Below the pieces are notes generated by a model. That model was not told the DNA's origin and searched no databases. It saw only the letters and a list, made by a program, of their open reading frames with translations. Positions 16,467 through 24,008 of a stretch of DNA of 38,212 nt are shown here, one piece after another. How positions within the stretch are numbered: the first letter of the stretch is position 1; each line of letters opens with the position of its first letter. Where the stretch lies: contig CALFRN010000101.1 in the NCBI GenBank assembly GCA_937919085.1, forward strand, positions 1-38,212, written 5' to 3'. This DNA comes from an uncultured Reyranella sp. GTDB taxonomy: Bacteria; Pseudomonadota; Alphaproteobacteria; Reyranellales; Reyranellaceae. A program made the position numbers and the translations under genes.

Positions 16467-17275
16467 TGCGCCCCGCCAAACAGCCGCTCCCCGTTCTCAT
16501 AGGCAATCTTGCGCGCCACATCGGGCGGCAGGTCGGCGAGCCACTGTCGCGACCAGCGCGCATGCTCGACTACATAGTGCCAGCGCTCCGGCGTAAATGT
16601 GTCGGTGCCGACCACAAAGCGGTCAGGAAACTCCAGAAATGCCTCCCGCCAGGCCGGCGCCACCTTGCCATTGGACGCGTGGGCCGTAAGAAACGCCAGA
16701 TCGCAATAGAGCGCCGGATACTTGCGCAGCATCTCGCGCACTTTTTCCGGCCGTTCGAAGCCGGAATGGGCCCACAGCACCCTGGCGTTCGGATCCTGCT
16801 GGAAATGACGCATGACTGCGTCGGCGTCCGAATGCGAATGCAGGAACAGGCCATACTTCTTCGCAAGTTGAACGACGCCCCGCATGTTGGGGAGGTCCGC
16901 GTCGGCCCCATAGATGTGGAATTCGCCGATGGCGACGTATTTGCGCTTGGCCAGCAAATCCTCGAGGAACGGCAGGACCGTCGGATCCTTCGCCCAGGTC
17001 GACAGCTCGCCACGCGACCGGTACGGCCGCAACTCGGGCACGATCACCCCGGGCGCGGCGTCCTGCAGCATCTTGGTGCCCTCGTTGTTCGAGCTTGACA
17101 CCATTGCGCGTTTCACACCTGCCTTCTTCAGTATCTCCACGACATCCTTGGGCGGCACCACCGTCCAGGCGTCGTGGCTGTAGTGCATATGGGCGTCAAA
17201 GATCGGCAGTTCCTGGTCGGCGCGCGCGATACCCGTCGCCGCGACAAGTGACAGGCAGACGAACAGAATGCGCAT
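16463..17275 (-). CDS. Secreted amidohydrolase-superfamily (TIM-barrel) protein
   Basis: A 270-residue protein with a signal peptide (cleavage near ARA-D). IFDAHMHYSHD gives an HxH metal-ligand pair, with later ligands plausible in LFLHSHSDAD, VLWAHSGF and VGTDTFTP (Asp). This resembles the amidohydrolase_2 (ACMSD/uronate-isomerase-like) branch, which hydrolyses or decarboxylates carboxylates, but periplasmic members are poorly known. It starts 10 nt after the 2OG-oxygenase stop and overlaps the YtkA-like gene by 4 nt. Reaction unknown. Confidence 0.8.
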   Translation of the reverse strand: MRILFVCLSLVAATGIARADQELPIFDAHMHYSHDAWTVVPPKDVVEILKKAGVKRAMVSSSNNEGTKMLQDAAPGVIVPELRPYRSRGELSTWAKDPTVLPFLEDLLAKRKYVAIGEFHIYGADADLPNMRGVVQLAKKYGLFLHSHSDADAVMRHFQQDPNARVLWAHSGFERPEKVREMLRKYPALYCDLAFLTAHASNGKVAPAWREAFLEFPDRFVVGTDTFTPERWHYVVEHARWSRQWLADLPPDVARKIAYENGERLFGGAQ

Positions 17276-17285
17276 GCGACTCTCC

Positions 17286-17936
17286 TCAGCGACGGTGTTT
17301 TTCGGTCAAGGCATAGTTGAAGCTAATCGAGATGCGTTCGCCGGAAAAGCGCGCGGGCGGCACTTCGTGCCTCAGCCAGCTCTCGAACAGCAACAGGTCG
17401 CACGCCCTGGCCGGCACACTGACGAAGGATCTGAACCTCTGAGGCGCGTCGGATCGCCTCGGCGGCGCCGCCATGTGGTGTGGCAGCCGGGGATCCTCGA
17501 ACTTGAGTGCGCCAGCGCCCCGCGGCACGGCGACATAATAGGTGCCGCTGACGAACGATGTCGGATGGAGGTGCATCGAATGCACCACGCCGGCCGGCAT
17601 GACGTTGGCCCAGCAGTCGGTCATGGACAGCGCCCGTCCGCCAAGATCGTAGTGCAGATCGCGGGCGAACGCCTTCACACGCGGATCGATGCGACGGCGC
17701 AGACGATCGAACAGCGACGACACGAGGTGCAGGCGGTCGAGCGAGCCGTATGACGTATAGCCTCCGAGGTAATTCCGCGCCGACCAGCGACGGCCTGCGG
17801 CGTCGGAGGCCACAAGCGAGCGGCATTCGTCGGCGAGGCTCTGGTTGAAGTCGCGCCATCCCGCAGAGACCAGGGACTCCTGGGAAATTAGTGTCGGAAA
17901 AAGGGCACGGATCACCATGGCGTGAGTATCCGCCAT
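17286..17936 (-). CDS. Putative 2-oxoglutarate/Fe(II) oxygenase (TIGR02466-type)
   Basis: A 216-residue protein with SMHLHPTSFVSGTYYV, GALKFEDPRLPHHM, LLLFESWLRHEVPP and ERISISFNYAL, which match the jelly-roll family often called conserved hypothetical TIGR02466. The His and Asp candidates for iron and the Arg for 2-oxoglutarate are in these segments. No signal peptide. An alternative Met at 17918 (MVIRALFPTL) fits the usual family start better, and neither has a strong ribosome-binding site. First gene of the minus-strand operon; its start lies 26 nt from the divergent PhyH gene. Substrate unknown. Confidence 0.8.
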   Translation of the reverse strand: MADTHAMVIRALFPTLISQESLVSAGWRDFNQSLADECRSLVASDAAGRRWSARNYLGGYTSYGSLDRLHLVSSLFDRLRRRIDPRVKAFARDLHYDLGGRALSMTDCWANVMPAGVVHSMHLHPTSFVSGTYYVAVPRGAGALKFEDPRLPHHMAAPPRRSDAPQRFRSFVSVPARACDLLLFESWLRHEVPPARFSGERISISFNYALTEKHRR

Positions 17937-17962
17937 CCGGGCCGATCGTGCTATTGTTTCAC

Positions 17963-18853
17963 ATGCTTACCGACACCCAGGTCGAATCCTACCGCCGCGA
18001 CGGCTATCTGGTGATCCCGCGCCTGATCGACGGTGACCGGCTGGCCGAGCTGCGCTCGCTGACCGACCATATCGTCGCGGAGGCCCGGGGCGTGGCCACC
18101 AACGACGAGCTCTATGACCTCGAGCCGAGTCACAGCGCCGCATTGCCTCGGGTGCGGCGGTTGAAGCCGGCGATATTCAAGCGATACCCGTTCTTCCACG
18201 ACCTCGTACGTGAGCCCAGGATCACGTCCATACTCACTCGATTGATCGGGCCTGCGATCCGCCACTACGGCGGCAAGCTCAACATGAAGTCGGCGGGCTT
18301 CGGCTCGCCGGTGGAATGGCACCAGGATTGGGCTTTCTATCCTCATACCAACGACGACGTTCTCGCCACCGGCATCTATCTCGACGATTGCGATCTCGGG
18401 AACGGCCCCTTATTGGTGCTGCCCGGCACGCATCTTGGGCCCACCTACAGTCATCACGCCGACGGCCGCTTCTGCGGCGCCATGGATCCCCAGGCCTGCG
18501 ACCTCGACTTCGAAAAGGCCGTACCCCTGACCGGTCCGGCGGGCTCGATGACCATCCACCATGCCCGTCTGGTACATGGCTCGGCGCTAAACACCTCGAA
18601 CCGCCCGCGTCGCCTTCTGCTGCATGAATACACCGCGGCAGACGCCTGGCCGCTGATGGGAGTGGCCGACTTCGAAGAATTCAACAGCCGCATGGTGCTG
18701 GGCGAACCCAACGTCGAGCCCCGCGTCCGGACCGCACCGGTTCGCATGCCCCTGCCCGCGGCCGACCATCAGGGCTCGATCTACGAGAACCAGCGTGGCT
18801 CGGGTCGGCGCTTCTTCGAAACCCATGAACAGCGTGTCACCCATGCTCACTGA
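17963..18853 (+). CDS. Phytanoyl-CoA dioxygenase (PhyH)-family protein
   Basis: A 296-residue Fe(II)/2-oxoglutarate dioxygenase. H120 and D122 in VEWHQDWAFYPH and H205 in ARLVHGSALN make the 2-His-1-carboxylate iron site; Arg in SNRPRRLLLHEY should bind 2-oxoglutarate. The family hydroxylates varied small molecules (phytanoyl-CoA, ectoine, lipids, halogenated compounds). The start at 17963 (MLTDTQVESYRRDGYLVIP) is the typical family opening; the track ORF starts 24 codons earlier over the divergent gene. Its last bases overlap the start of the first YceI gene. Cytoplasmic. Substrate unknown. Confidence 0.9.
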   Translation: MLTDTQVESYRRDGYLVIPRLIDGDRLAELRSLTDHIVAEARGVATNDELYDLEPSHSAALPRVRRLKPAIFKRYPFFHDLVREPRITSILTRLIGPAIRHYGGKLNMKSAGFGSPVEWHQDWAFYPHTNDDVLATGIYLDDCDLGNGPLLVLPGTHLGPTYSHHADGRFCGAMDPQACDLDFEKAVPLTGPAGSMTIHHARLVHGSALNTSNRPRRLLLHEYTAADAWPLMGVADFEEFNSRMVLGEPNVEPRVRTAPVRMPLPAADHQGSIYENQRGSGRRFFETHEQRVTHAH

Positions 18854-19427
18854 GATCGCACGCAGAGCGCTGCTTTCAATCGTGGCGGCGGGGGCCCTGT
18901 CCTGCGGCGCGGCACACGCTGCCGAGCGCCTCAAGATCAACGGCAGCCGAGGGACGATCGACTTTGCGATCGGCGATTCCAGGATCTTCCGCACCACCGG
19001 AGGGTTCGGCGAATGGCAAGGCACTGTACATGTCGTTGACGAGGACATCTCTAAGAGCAAGGTCGAGGTGATCATCAACACGGACAGCGTTCAAATGCTG
19101 GACAACCAGCAGACTGCAATGCTGAAGGAGTCTGACTTCTTCCATGTCGAGAAGTTTCCCGAGATGGCTTTCCGCTCGACCCGGGTTGAACGCACTGGCG
19201 AGACGACACTTCGGGTGGACGGCGACATTACACTGCGCGGCATCACCCGGCCGATGACGCTCGAGGTCTCGGTAACCGACCGGCGGCCCAATGCAGCGGC
19301 CGGATCGCGATACGCCGGCTTCCACGCCAAGGGCACGATCAAGCGCTCCGAGTTCGGCATGACCAAGTTCGTCGACATCGTGGGCGACAACGTGGAGATC
19401 ACCATCGACGCCGACGCCTGGCGCTGA
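18843..19427 (+). CDS. YceI-family periplasmic lipid-binding protein (copy 1)
   Basis: A 194-residue protein with a signal peptide (cleavage near AHA-A). The YceI beta-barrel fold is shown by SRGTIDFAIGDSRIF, GGFGEWQGTVHV, ESDFFHVEKFPEM and GDITLRGITRPMTL. YceI proteins bind polyisoprenoids or fatty amides in a lipocalin-like barrel and often neighbour cytochrome b561. The start at 18843 overlaps PhyH by 11 nt; 18825 is an alternative Met. Second gene in the plus arm of the redox cluster, before b561. Confidence 0.9.
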   Translation: MLTEIARRALLSIVAAGALSCGAAHAAERLKINGSRGTIDFAIGDSRIFRTTGGFGEWQGTVHVVDEDISKSKVEVIINTDSVQMLDNQQTAMLKESDFFHVEKFPEMAFRSTRVERTGETTLRVDGDITLRGITRPMTLEVSVTDRRPNAAAGSRYAGFHAKGTIKRSEFGMTKFVDIVGDNVEITIDADAWR

Positions 19428-19436
19428 GGCCGAGGC

Positions 19437-19976
19437 GTGCCGGTACCGACCTACCATGCCGTCGCCAAGTCGCTGCATTGGCTCACGGCCCTGGCGGTCT
19501 TCGGCTTGCTGGGGGTCGGCCTGTGGATGACGGGCCTGCCCATCGGCCTGCTGAAGCTCCAAATCTATGCTTGGCACAAGTGGATCGGCCTTGTCGTCCT
19601 GGTGCTGACCGTCCTGCGCCTGCTATGGCGATGGCGTCGCCCGCCACCGCCGCTGCCCGGTACGATCGCCCGATGGGAACGCGCATTGGCTCCGGTCGCA
19701 CACTGGGCGCTGCTGGTCCTGATCGTGGCCATGCCGGCAAGCGGCTGGATGATGAGCTCGGCCGCTGGCGTCAGCGTCTACTGGTTCGGCGTGCTGCCCC
19801 TGCCCGACCTGGTACCGCGCAACCCTGATCTGTTCGAAGCGCTGCGGACCCTGCATTACCTGCTGTCGCGACTGCTGATCGTCGTCGTGGCGCTGCACAT
19901 CGCCGCCGTCGTGCGCCACGATGTCCTGCACAGCGACGGCATTTTCCGCCGCATGTGGCCTTTCGGAGCAAGATGA
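19437..19976 (+). CDS. Cytochrome b561-family membrane protein
   Basis: A 179-residue, four-helix membrane protein with a GTG start and GAGGC just upstream. VPTYHAVAKSLHWLTAL is the typical b561 opening with a heme-ligand His; further His residues are in YAWHKWIG, APVAHWALL and VALHIAAVVRHD. These diheme proteins move electrons between quinol and periplasmic partners. Set between two YceI genes, which repeats the yceJ-yceI arrangement of E. coli. It starts 9 nt after YceI copy 1 and overlaps YceI copy 2 (ATGA), so all three are co-translated. Confidence 0.92.
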   Translation: MPVPTYHAVAKSLHWLTALAVFGLLGVGLWMTGLPIGLLKLQIYAWHKWIGLVVLVLTVLRLLWRWRRPPPPLPGTIARWERALAPVAHWALLVLIVAMPASGWMMSSAAGVSVYWFGVLPLPDLVPRNPDLFEALRTLHYLLSRLLIVVVALHIAAVVRHDVLHSDGIFRRMWPFGAR

Positions 19977-20572
19977 TGCGCCGCTTTCTCGCCTTTCTCG
20001 TCCTGTCGCTCGCCACATCGGCTCTCGTTCCACCGGCGCTGGCCGCGCCGCAGGATTCATGGACGATCGATCTTCGATCCAGTTCGCTTGCCTTCTCGGC
20101 AACCCAGGTCGGCGCGTTCGTGAACGGGCGCTTCGCGAACTGGAGTGGCGACATCGTGCTCGATCCCGCAGCACTCACCGCAGCACGAATTGATATCCGC
20201 ATTCAAACCCCGTCGGTGACGACCGACAGCCGGGACGTCGATTCCCTCCTGAAAGGCGGTAATTTCCTCGATGTCCGGAAATTCCCCGAGGCGCGCTTCG
20301 TTGCGACCACCATTTCCGCGCTCGGCGGAGAGCGCTACGAGGCGCGCGGCAAGCTGACGATCCGCGACGTCACGCGCGACACCGTCCTGCCTTTCGCCCT
20401 GGCAATTGCCCCCGACCCTGCACAACCCGGCGCGCTGCGTGGCGTAGCCCGCGGCCGGCTTACCCTAAAGCGCCTCGACTACGGCGTGGGCCAGAACGAG
20501 TGGGCCGGAACCGGCCAGGTAGCCGACGAAGTCACGATCGACGTCAACATCGTGGCCAGTCGCGCACCGTGA
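19973..20572 (+). CDS. YceI-family periplasmic lipid-binding protein (copy 2)
   Basis: A 199-residue protein, signal peptide cleaved near ALA-A. SSLAFSATQVGAFVNGRF, LLKGGNFLDVRKFPEARF, GKLTIRDVTRDTVLPF and RLDYGVGQNEWAGTGQV are classical YceI motifs; the last matches the canonical E. coli-like form more closely than copy 1. The two copies differ widely, so they are not a recent duplication and may bind different lipids. The ATG at 19973 overlaps the b561 stop as ATGA; 19976 is an equally possible start, with GGAG 7 nt upstream. Convergent with the citrate synthase gene. Confidence 0.92.
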   Translation: MMRRFLAFLVLSLATSALVPPALAAPQDSWTIDLRSSSLAFSATQVGAFVNGRFANWSGDIVLDPAALTAARIDIRIQTPSVTTDSRDVDSLLKGGNFLDVRKFPEARFVATTISALGGERYEARGKLTIRDVTRDTVLPFALAIAPDPAQPGALRGVARGRLTLKRLDYGVGQNEWAGTGQVADEVTIDVNIVASRAP

Positions 20573-20591
20573 TCTGTCGCCGGGCTGATCG

Positions 20592-21689
20592 CTACGCCTC
20601 GGGCCGAGTTCCAATGTAGTTTGATTGCGGCCGGATAATGCGGCCGCCCTTCTTCTGCTCGAAGACATGGGCACACCAGCCTGCCGCCCGGCCAACCGCC
20701 AACAAGGCGGTAAAGGCGCTGCGCGGCACCTCGAGGGCCTCCAGCAGAAGCGCTGTGTAATATTCCACGTTGGTGTCGAGCCGCCGCCCCGGCTTGTGCC
20801 GGCGCAGCGCGGCGATGGCTGTCTTCTCGACCTCGACAGCGAACGCCAGTCGCCCCGCTGTTTGCGGCAAAGTCGCGACGATGTTCTTGAGCACATCGGC
20901 ACGCGGGTCGCGCACCTTGTAGATGCGATGGCCGAAACCCATCAGGGTCGTGCCTTTGGAAAATGCATCGTCAAACCATGCTCCGGCGCAATTGAGCGAA
21001 CCGATCTCGTCGAACATGTCGAGGACGGGACCGGGCGCGCCACCATGGAGCGGACCTTTGAGGGCGCAAAGCCCCGCCAGGACCGACGAGATCAGGCCGG
21101 CGTGCGTCGATGCAACGACGCGCGCCGTGAAGGTCGATGCATTGAAACCATGATCGGCAATGGTCGCGAGATAGGTATCGAGCGCGTGTTCGAACACGTC
21201 GTCCGCGCGCCTGCCGCGAATCATGCGCAGCAGGTCCTGCGCTGTCGTCAACATGGGGTCCGGCGCCAGAGCCGACTTGCCTTCCGAAGCCCGCAGAAGC
21301 GCCGCGAGGAAAACCGGCAGCGCGCCGCAGACAAGATAGTGATGCGGCATTAGTTCGGTGTCGGCCAGCATACCAAGGCCAACACGCAACCCTTCGACCG
21401 GCGTCAGGCCCTTGGTGGCAGCGAACAATTTCGGCACTTCAGCAAAGGCCCGGACCCGCGCCGAGGCAAGCCCTTCGCGGACGGCACCCTCGTCGCCACC
21501 GCCCTGGCCGGGCGGGGCGAATTCCTCCCAGAGCAACGCTGCGACACCTTCAAAGCCGGTCGTGGCCGCCAGTTCCTCGATCGAGCGGCCGCGCACGATG
21601 AGCCGGCCGGCCTCGCCATCGACCTCGCTCATCACCGAGTCGGCGACGATCACGCCATCGAGCCCGCTGTTCACCCGCGTCTGCAGCAT
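20592..21689 (-). CDS. Citrate synthase family protein (citrate/2-methylcitrate synthase type)
   Basis: A 365-residue protein. ADHGFNASTFTARVVAST (H180), KGPLHGGAPG (H215) and MGFGHRIYKVRDPRAD (H254) are conserved citrate synthase segments. The position of the catalytic Asp (normally NVDF) reads TNVEYYTALLL, with Glu (E309). Glu there is also found, as I recall, in CitA-like minor synthases. It condenses acetyl-CoA, or perhaps propionyl-CoA, with oxaloacetate. The start is fixed by GGAGGGG upstream of 21689; the track start is 18 codons too early. Divergent from a HTH-citrate synthase fusion. Confidence 0.9.
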   Translation of the reverse strand: MLQTRVNSGLDGVIVADSVMSEVDGEAGRLIVRGRSIEELAATTGFEGVAALLWEEFAPPGQGGGDEGAVREGLASARVRAFAEVPKLFAATKGLTPVEGLRVGLGMLADTELMPHHYLVCGALPVFLAALLRASEGKSALAPDPMLTTAQDLLRMIRGRRADDVFEHALDTYLATIADHGFNASTFTARVVASTHAGLISSVLAGLCALKGPLHGGAPGPVLDMFDEIGSLNCAGAWFDDAFSKGTTLMGFGHRIYKVRDPRADVLKNIVATLPQTAGRLAFAVEVEKTAIAALRRHKPGRRLDTNVEYYTALLLEALEVPRSAFTALLAVGRAAGWCAHVFEQKKGGRIIRPQSNYIGTRPEA

Positions 21690-21714
21690 CACATCCCCTC
21701 CAACTTGAAGGGCA

Positions 21715-21743
21715 AAAATCGAGCCGCACAAACATATTGTCAA
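21715..21743 (-). promoter_or_regulatory. Candidate promoter of the citrate synthase gene
   Basis: On the minus strand a perfect -35 hexamer TTGACA (21743-21738) is followed after 17 nt by GATTTT (21720-21715), a weak -10. It lies 26-54 nt before the citrate synthase start and next to the palindrome at 21750-21767. The -35 is good, the -10 is poor. Confidence 0.35.
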
Positions 21744-21749
21744 TCTTGA

Positions 21750-21767
21750 TTATATTGATCAATATAA
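21750..21767. promoter_or_regulatory. 18-bp perfect palindrome, probable operator of the HTH-citrate synthase
   Basis: TTATATTGATCAATATAA is a perfect inverted repeat, ending 4 nt before the start codon of the HTH fusion and adjoining the citrate synthase promoter region. A related partial copy, ATATTGTCAAT, lies 15-20 nt upstream. Placement between divergent genes, one of which codes for a DNA-binding domain, suggests autoregulation (inference). Confidence 0.6.
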
Positions 21768-21771
21768 AGTC

Positions 21772-22977
21772 ATGGCGATTGATTGGATAAGTTCCGGGGA
21801 AGCGGCACGGCGGCTGGGCGTTTCGGCGGCCACGCTCTACGCCTATGTGAGCCGTGGCCTGGTGCGGTCGGAGGCCATCGACGGCCGCCGCGAACGCCGC
21901 TATCGCACCGACGACGTCACGCGCCTGAAACGCCGGCGCGACGTCGGCCGCAAGGCCGAGTCGATTGCCACCCATGCCCTCGACTTCGGCACGCCGGTGC
22001 TGGAGTCGGCCCTCACCCTGATCGAGGACAACAAGCTCTATTACCGTGGCTCTGATGCCGCCCGCCTTGCTCGCAGCGCTTCGCTGGAGGAAATCGCCCA
22101 GCTTCTTTGGAACTGCGACGCGACACCGTTCGCCGCCGACAACCTGACGCCCATGACCACGGCGCTCCGGCGGGCCTGGCTGGCAGCGGCGGCACTGTCG
22201 CCGGTCGACCGCTGCCTCATCCTGCTGCCGGCAGCAGCGGCGCTGGACCACTCGAGCTGGGTCGAGGATCGCGCGCCGATGCTTGAGACCGGTGTGCGGG
22301 TTTTGCGTCTGCTGACGGCCGCCGTCACGGCACAGCCACCTTCCGCGCGCCCCGTCCACGAGCAGCTTGCGACGGCCTGGAATGTTCCGCCGGACCGCGC
22401 CCATGTTCTGCGCGCCGCCCTTGTCCTCCTCGCCGATCACGAATTCAACGCCTCGGCCTTTGCCGCACGGGTCGTGGCATCGACCGGCGCCAATCTCTAC
22501 GGCGCCACCCTGGCCGGGCTTGCCGCGCTTAACGGTCCGCGCCACGGCGGGCTTACCCGGCGCGTCTCGGCGCTGTTTGAAGAACTCAAGGACACATCGG
22601 ATCTCGACGCCGACCTGGTGCGGCTGCTGCGCGCCCACATCTACATCCCGGGCTTCGGGCACCAGCTGTATCCCGATGGCGATGTCCGCGCCGCGACCTT
22701 GTTCGCGCTCCTGCGCGAGACGGTCCCGGACTCCTTTGAGCTTGCCTTCGCAATGCACCTCGCGACGACCGTCGAGCGCCTGATCGGCCGCAAGCCAAAT
22801 GTCGATTTCTCCACGGTGACGGTCGAGCGTGTGCTCGCCCTACCCAGGGACTCCGCTCTCGCCTTGTTCCTACTCGGTCGCACGGTCGGCTGGATTGCCC
22901 ACGCGCTCGAGCAGGCAGCGCATGGAGCCTTGATTCGCCCGCGAGCCCGTTACACCGGGCCGCGCCCGGGCGCGTAG
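21772..22977 (+). CDS. Citrate synthase-like protein fused to an N-terminal MerR/excisionase-type helix-turn-helix
   Basis: A 401-residue fusion. Residues 5-52 (SSGEAARRLGVSAATLYAYV ... RYRTDDVTRL) form a MerR-like winged HTH; residues ~65-400 form a citrate synthase fold. The three catalytic positions are intact: H258 in NGPRHGG, H297 in GFGHQLYP and D345 in KPNVDFST, and H223 matches the upstream ADHxxNAS motif. The domain is otherwise quite divergent from the neighbour. It could be a metabolite-sensing transcription factor for acyl-CoA/oxaloacetate, an active enzyme, or both. A palindrome stands directly before its start. HTH-citrate synthases exist in other proteobacteria but I know of no established function. 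Confidence 0.88.
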   Translation: MAIDWISSGEAARRLGVSAATLYAYVSRGLVRSEAIDGRRERRYRTDDVTRLKRRRDVGRKAESIATHALDFGTPVLESALTLIEDNKLYYRGSDAARLARSASLEEIAQLLWNCDATPFAADNLTPMTTALRRAWLAAAALSPVDRCLILLPAAAALDHSSWVEDRAPMLETGVRVLRLLTAAVTAQPPSARPVHEQLATAWNVPPDRAHVLRAALVLLADHEFNASAFAARVVASTGANLYGATLAGLAALNGPRHGGLTRRVSALFEELKDTSDLDADLVRLLRAHIYIPGFGHQLYPDGDVRAATLFALLRETVPDSFELAFAMHLATTVERLIGRKPNVDFSTVTVERVLALPRDSALALFLLGRTVGWIAHALEQAAHGALIRPRARYTGPRPGA

Positions 22978-23039
22978 CGGTTATCCACCAAAGCACCACC
23001 TTGCGGGGCCGGCACCTGCGTGCTTAACGTCGCGCTTTA

Positions 23040-24008
23040 GTGACAAAGAAACGCATGGGCCTGCCGAGGTTGCCCCACCTCCTCGGCATCGAAGGACTCA
23101 CTCCCGAGACCATTTCGGGATTGCTCGACCTATCCGAAAATTACATCGACCAGAACAGATCGATCGATAAGCGGCGTGACCTGCTCGGTGGCCGCACCGT
23201 CATCAACCTGTTCTTCGAGAACTCGACACGCACCCGGACCAGCTTCGAGGTCGCGGCCCGCCGGCTGGGCGCCGACGTCATCAACATGGATGTCGCCACC
23301 TCTTCCGTGCGCAAGGGCGAGACGCTGCTCGACACGGCAATGACGCTTAACGCCATGCGGCCCGATGCCATCGTCGTGCGCCATGGCGAGTCGGGTGCGG
23401 TGAACCTGCTCGCCCAGAAGGTCAACTGCGCCGTCATCAACGGCGGCGACGGACAACACGAGCATCCGACCCAAGCCCTGCTGGACGCTCTCACCATCCG
23501 ACGACGACGCGGCGGCCTGCAGGGTCTGCTGGTGGCGATCTGCGGCGACATCATGCACAGCCGGGTGGCGCGGTCGAACATCCATCTGCTGCAGATCATG
23601 GGCGCGCGCGTGCGTGTAATCGGTCCGCCGACCCTGATGCCGACCGACATCGAGAAGATGGGCGTGGAAGTCCACTACAGCATGAAAACCGGACTGAAGG
23701 ACGTCGACATCGTCATGATGCTGCGGCTGCAGACCGAACGCATGCAGGGCTCGTTCGTGCCCTCGATCAGCGAATATTTCCACTTCTTCGGGCTCGACCA
23801 CGCCAAGCTCAAGTTTGCCAAGCCCGACGCGTTGATCATGCACCCCGGGCCGATGAACCGCGGTGTCGAGATCGACTCGGAGGTCGCCGATGACCTCGAT
23901 CGCAGCGTCATCCACGAACAGGTCGAGATGGGCGTGGCGGTGCGCATGGCCTGCCTGGAGGCACTGATCGGCGGCCGGCGCAATGCCCTGGTCGGAGCCG
24001 TGGCGTGA
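23040..24008 (+). CDS. pyrB: Aspartate carbamoyltransferase catalytic subunit
   Basis: A 322-residue protein. [20 protein letters not shown] binds carbamoyl phosphate, with [15 protein letters not shown] and [11 protein letters not shown] completing the active site. It makes N-carbamoyl-L-aspartate, the first committed step of pyrimidine synthesis. The GTG at 23040 and the ATG at 23055 are both possible starts; neither has a strong ribosome-binding site. No pyrI regulatory subunit is present. It overlaps the pyrC-like gene by 4 nt (ATGA-type), the standard layout in which an inactive dihydroorotase accompanies the transcarbamoylase. Confidence 0.97.
   Translation: MTKKRMGLPRLPHLLGIEGLTPETISGLLDLSENYIDQNRSIDKRRDLLGGRTVINLFFENSTRTRTSFEVAARRLGADVINMDVATSSVRKGETLLDTAMTLNAMRPDAIVVRHGESGAVNLLAQKVNCAVINGGDGQHEHPTQALLDALTIRRRRGGLQGLLVAICGDIMHSRVARSNIHLLQIMGARVRVIGPPTLMPTDIEKMGVEVHYSMKTGLKDVDIVMMLRLQTERMQGSFVPSISEYFHFFGLDHAKLKFAKPDALIMHPGPMNRGVEIDSEVADDLDRSVIHEQVEMGVAVRMACLEALIGGRRNALVGAVA

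Noticed and set aside
21550-22758. 402-aa minus-strand ORF
   Set aside because: Antisense to the HTH-citrate synthase fusion; covers the intergenic palindrome and has no motif.
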